Below, one piece after another: positions 5,186 through 7,047 of a stretch of 7,047 nt of DNA; the stretch's first letter is position 1; each line of letters opens with the position of its first letter. The DNA is from an uncultured Clostridium sp. (lineage in GTDB: Bacteria > Bacillota > Clostridia > TANB77 > CAG-508). Both the position numbers and the translations under genes were made by a program. The stretch spans positions 1-7,047 of the forward strand of contig USCV01000052.1 of the NCBI GenBank assembly GCA_900553225.1, given 5' to 3'. Under the pieces are notes generated by a model, which did not search any database, had not been told where the DNA came from, and saw nothing but the letters and a program-made list of their open reading frames with translations.

Positions 5186-6319
5186 CTATTTATTTTCAAT
5201 CATCCAATTATATAATGTATCTTCATCTAATTTGCCTTTTTTGAACAATTTAATCTTCTCTTGTGCTTCTTTCTTCCATTTGTCAAAATCTTTCTTTAAT
5301 TGCTTATTTTCTTTGTTTCTATATACTGTCATAACCTTTTGCTGATATGTTCTTCTATAAAGTAATAATGCAGGATTACTTTCAAGACTTTTTTTATACG
5401 TTTCACTTGCTCCTTTATCTCTACAAGTTGGACTATCATCAACATTTTTTAAATCACAATAAATTTCATTTTGTCTAAAAGTTGGAATAAAATATCGACC
5501 ACAAATTTGGCAAGTCTTAATTGGTAAATTCTCTTGTCTTACAAGTTGATCTAAAATAGTAAAACAAATACTTCTCAATTTTGTACTTGTATAAACATTG
5601 TGTAATTCTAAATTTGGATTTTTATCTTCAATACCTTTTATTAAATGTTCTATACTTTCATTGTGATGATGATTGTGTATGTTTATATAATTATCTAATA
5701 TAACCTCTACATCTTGTGAATATGTATAAAGTTCGTTGTGTTTAATTGTATAAGCAACAAATTTTGAATATGTATTATGTTCTTTTAATTCTTCATTTCC
5801 ATTTAAGTTATATACAAAATCTACGCATTTCTTGAAATTATCCTGCCATTCTAATAAATCATCTAGGCTTGTGTTATAAATATCTTCTAACATTTTCATA
5901 AATTCTACATCTGTTATGTATTCATCAGTTTTTGAGTATATGTAAGGTGTATATTCTTTTATTAATTCAAAACCATAGGCATAAAAAAATGTATTATATG
6001 CAGATTCAAAAGATGAAAAATCAGCATTTAAAAAATTTATTAACAATGATCCTATGCTTTCTGCATAATGAATATAAATAGTTGAAGGTTGTCTAATAAC
6101 TTCTTTTTTCTTATTTAATTTTGTTTTTGAAATATCTTTTTCTAATTCTAAATATACTCTTGTTTCATCTTGCTTTTTTTCTTCATCATTTTCTTTGTCT
6201 GTATCTTTTCTTAATACATTATATAAGTATAATGGTGTTGCATAATATTCTTCTTTATCTTTCATATTAAACCACATATAAAAATCTTCTAAAACAAGAT
6301 GGCGAGGCAATTCTCTCAT
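5186..6319 (-). CDS. DUF6076-like protein with CxxCGRYF zinc-finger motif
   Basis: I place the start at 6319 (377 residues), not at the more upstream ATG at 6469. AGGAG sits 8 bases before 6319, the leader fits the promoter at 6393-6398, and the extra 50 residues would be a Tyr/Ile-rich low-quality translation crossing that promoter. Residues ~50-80 are highly charged; ~85-260 look mostly helical. The hallmark is C270-x2-C273-GRYFIP, then C288 and C299 (YCD and TCRDKG), a likely zinc site like that of proteins annotated DUF6076, a family I recall from clostridia and their mobile elements. The naming is from memory. Residues 300-377 are Lys-rich and helical, suitable for nucleic-acid contact. 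It is divergently transcribed from a helix-turn-helix gene over a shared promoter region, which suggests a functional pair. No enzymatic motif is visible and the role is unknown. Confidence 0.8.
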   Translation of the reverse strand: MRELPRHLVLEDFYMWFNMKDKEEYYATPLYLYNVLRKDTDKENDEEKKQDETRVYLELEKDISKTKLNKKKEVIRQPSTIYIHYAESIGSLLINFLNADFSSFESAYNTFFYAYGFELIKEYTPYIYSKTDEYITDVEFMKMLEDIYNTSLDDLLEWQDNFKKCVDFVYNLNGNEELKEHNTYSKFVAYTIKHNELYTYSQDVEVILDNYINIHNHHHNESIEHLIKGIEDKNPNLELHNVYTSTKLRSICFTILDQLVRQENLPIKTCQICGRYFIPTFRQNEIYCDLKNVDDSPTCRDKGASETYKKSLESNPALLLYRRTYQQKVMTVYRNKENKQLKKDFDKWKKEAQEKIKLFKKGKLDEDTLYNWMIENK

Positions 6320-6327
6320 TTTTTTAT

Positions 6328-6332
6328 CTCCT
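6328..6332 (-). promoter_or_regulatory. Ribosome binding site that decides the zinc-finger gene start
   Basis: AGGAG on the minus strand, 8 bases before the ATG at 6317-6319, within GAAGGAGATAAAAAAATG. The upstream in-frame ATG at 6469 has no comparable site. Confidence 0.8.
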
Positions 6333-6379
6333 TCGTTTTTGTATTTGTAAAAAATTTTAACAAAATATTTAAAATTGTA

Positions 6380-6408
6380 TTGACAAATATAAATTATAAT
6401 CGTATAAT
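6380..6408 (+). promoter_or_regulatory. Consensus vegetative promoter for the helix-turn-helix gene
   Basis: TTGACA (6380-6385) and TATAAT (6403-6408) are both perfect and exactly 17 bases apart on the plus strand, so strong transcription would start near 6415 unless repressed. The leader of about 120 bases can form a long-range stem (6427-6437 with 6493-6503, one G-U pair). Imperfect half-sites TATTGACA (6378-6385) and TGACAATA (6408-6415) flank the promoter symmetrically and could be an operator. Confidence 0.85.
6393..6398 (-). promoter_or_regulatory. Overlapping -10 box of the divergent zinc-finger gene
   Basis: A TATAAT on the minus strand lies inside the spacer of the plus-strand consensus promoter. 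Its -35 region is poor. Polymerase at one promoter would block the other, so the two genes are probably expressed alternately or controlled together. Confidence 0.5.
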
Positions 6409-6537
6409 GACAATATGAAATTGCTATGTAAGATTTTTTACAATATAATAATACAACAATTAATAACAAATGTCAATAGGCGAATTGTATTTAAAATCTT
6501 GCAAACAAAAAATTAACCAAAGGAGGAAAAAGAAAAA

Positions 6538-7005
6538 TTGAATACTAAAGAACAGATTTTAGACTTATATTATAATGAACATCTAAAACAAAATGAAATT
6601 GCTAAAATAATTGGAAAAAGCTGTCCTTATGTTTCAAAGGTTGTAAAAACTGACAAAAGAAACAAACAAGAAAAAGAATCTCGTAAAAAGACAAATGCAA
6701 AAAACAGAAAAGTTTATTTACAAGAATACTTTAAGACCTATAATAGACCAAAGAAAGATGACAACAGTTATGAACAAATGGTAGCACAGCAAAAACAAGA
6801 TGCAATGGAATTATCTTTTACTACTAATATTATGTCAGACTATGCTTTTGCAAAATGGAATTTAAGTGCTTATCATACAAATAGTAAAGGAAATTTAGTG
6901 GTAGATAGAAAATTAAAAGTTGGATTTGATATTCCAAAAATTATAAATATGAATATCAAAGTACCAATACAAAAATATAAACATGTATGTTGTTTTAGTA
7001 GGTAA
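6538..7005 (+). CDS. Small helix-turn-helix DNA-binding protein
   Basis: This 155-residue basic protein starts at TTG (6538), with AGGAGG at 6521-6526, 11 bases upstream. Residues about 4-37 read as a helix-turn-helix: EQILDLYYNEHLKQNEIAKI, then a turn at IGKS and the recognition helix CPYVSKVVK, like the DNA-reading domain of sigma-70 region 4 and related regulators. A Lys/Arg-rich stretch (38-65) and a segment with repeated Gln (~80-90) follow. The C-terminal third (MSDYAFAKWNLSAYHTNSKG onward) is unrecognised but looks folded, so this is more than a bare regulator. It is transcribed away from the zinc-finger gene under a perfect promoter and is followed by its own terminator. It plausibly controls itself and its neighbour. 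I do not recognise a named family. Confidence 0.82.
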   Translation: MNTKEQILDLYYNEHLKQNEIAKIIGKSCPYVSKVVKTDKRNKQEKESRKKTNAKNRKVYLQEYFKTYNRPKKDDNSYEQMVAQQKQDAMELSFTTNIMSDYAFAKWNLSAYHTNSKGNLVVDRKLKVGFDIPKIINMNIKVPIQKYKHVCCFSR

Positions 7006-7009
7006 CAAG

Positions 7010-7037
7010 ATTTTATTAGTTTTTTAATAAAATTTTG
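7010..7037 (+). terminator. Terminator-like hairpin after the helix-turn-helix gene
   Basis: ATTTTATTA (7010-7018) and TAATAAAAT (7025-7033) pair perfectly around a 6-base loop, followed by TTTGCTTTT, starting 5 bases after the stop codon. The stem has no G-C pair, so it would be weak, but position and T-run fit a terminator. Confidence 0.5.
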
Positions 7038-7047
7038 CTTTTATATA

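Noticed and set aside
6320..6469. 50-residue N-terminal extension of the zinc-finger protein
   Set aside because: It would cross both promoter -10 boxes, lacks a ribosome binding site and reads as low-complexity Tyr/Ile sequence; the ATG at 6319 has a strong AGGAG.

Overview
This 7,047-base window is very A+T-rich and uses standard codons. AGGAGG-type ribosome binding sites precede most genes, and one promoter is a perfect vegetative consensus. A broken CotJC-type spore-coat manganese catalase points to an endospore-forming low-GC Firmicute, probably a clostridium of the Clostridium or Peptostreptococcaceae type. That placement is an inference; the genus cannot be fixed from this window.

Left part (1 to about 1845) looks like host chromosome read on the minus strand. 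It holds a membrane-anchored protein of unknown function (56-1204) with its own promoter. It also holds the last ~110 codons of a CotJC-like manganese catalase (1511 to about 1845). The catalase has no start codon and its homology stops abruptly near 1845, where unrelated sequence begins. This is the clearest rearrangement boundary in the window.

Middle part (about 1845-2666) is some 800 bases without a credible gene. It contains an orphan plus-strand terminator and then a dense run of about a dozen inverted repeats, several perfect and 10-13 bp long. The run ends just before a MobV (Pre/Mob) relaxase gene (2667-3848). This is the expected place for an origin of transfer, and perhaps also for a lagging-strand or single-strand origin.

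Right part (3849-7047) is likely cargo of the mobile segment. A MoaA-like radical SAM enzyme with a four-cysteine C-terminal motif (3932-4927, minus) faces the relaxase gene across a terminator. Next come a DUF6076-like zinc-finger protein (5186-6319, minus) and a small helix-turn-helix protein (6538-7005, plus), divergently transcribed from overlapping promoters. No replication initiator, integrase, transposase, CRISPR array, tRNA or rRNA is visible.

Working model: a mobilizable element or integrated plasmid carrying relaxase, radical SAM enzyme and a divergent regulator/zinc-finger pair has its left end inside a spore-coat gene. The right end, and any recombinase or replication gene, would lie beyond 7047. 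The radical SAM gene and the divergent pair are the parts most likely to hold undescribed biology, but the sequence alone gives no function for either.
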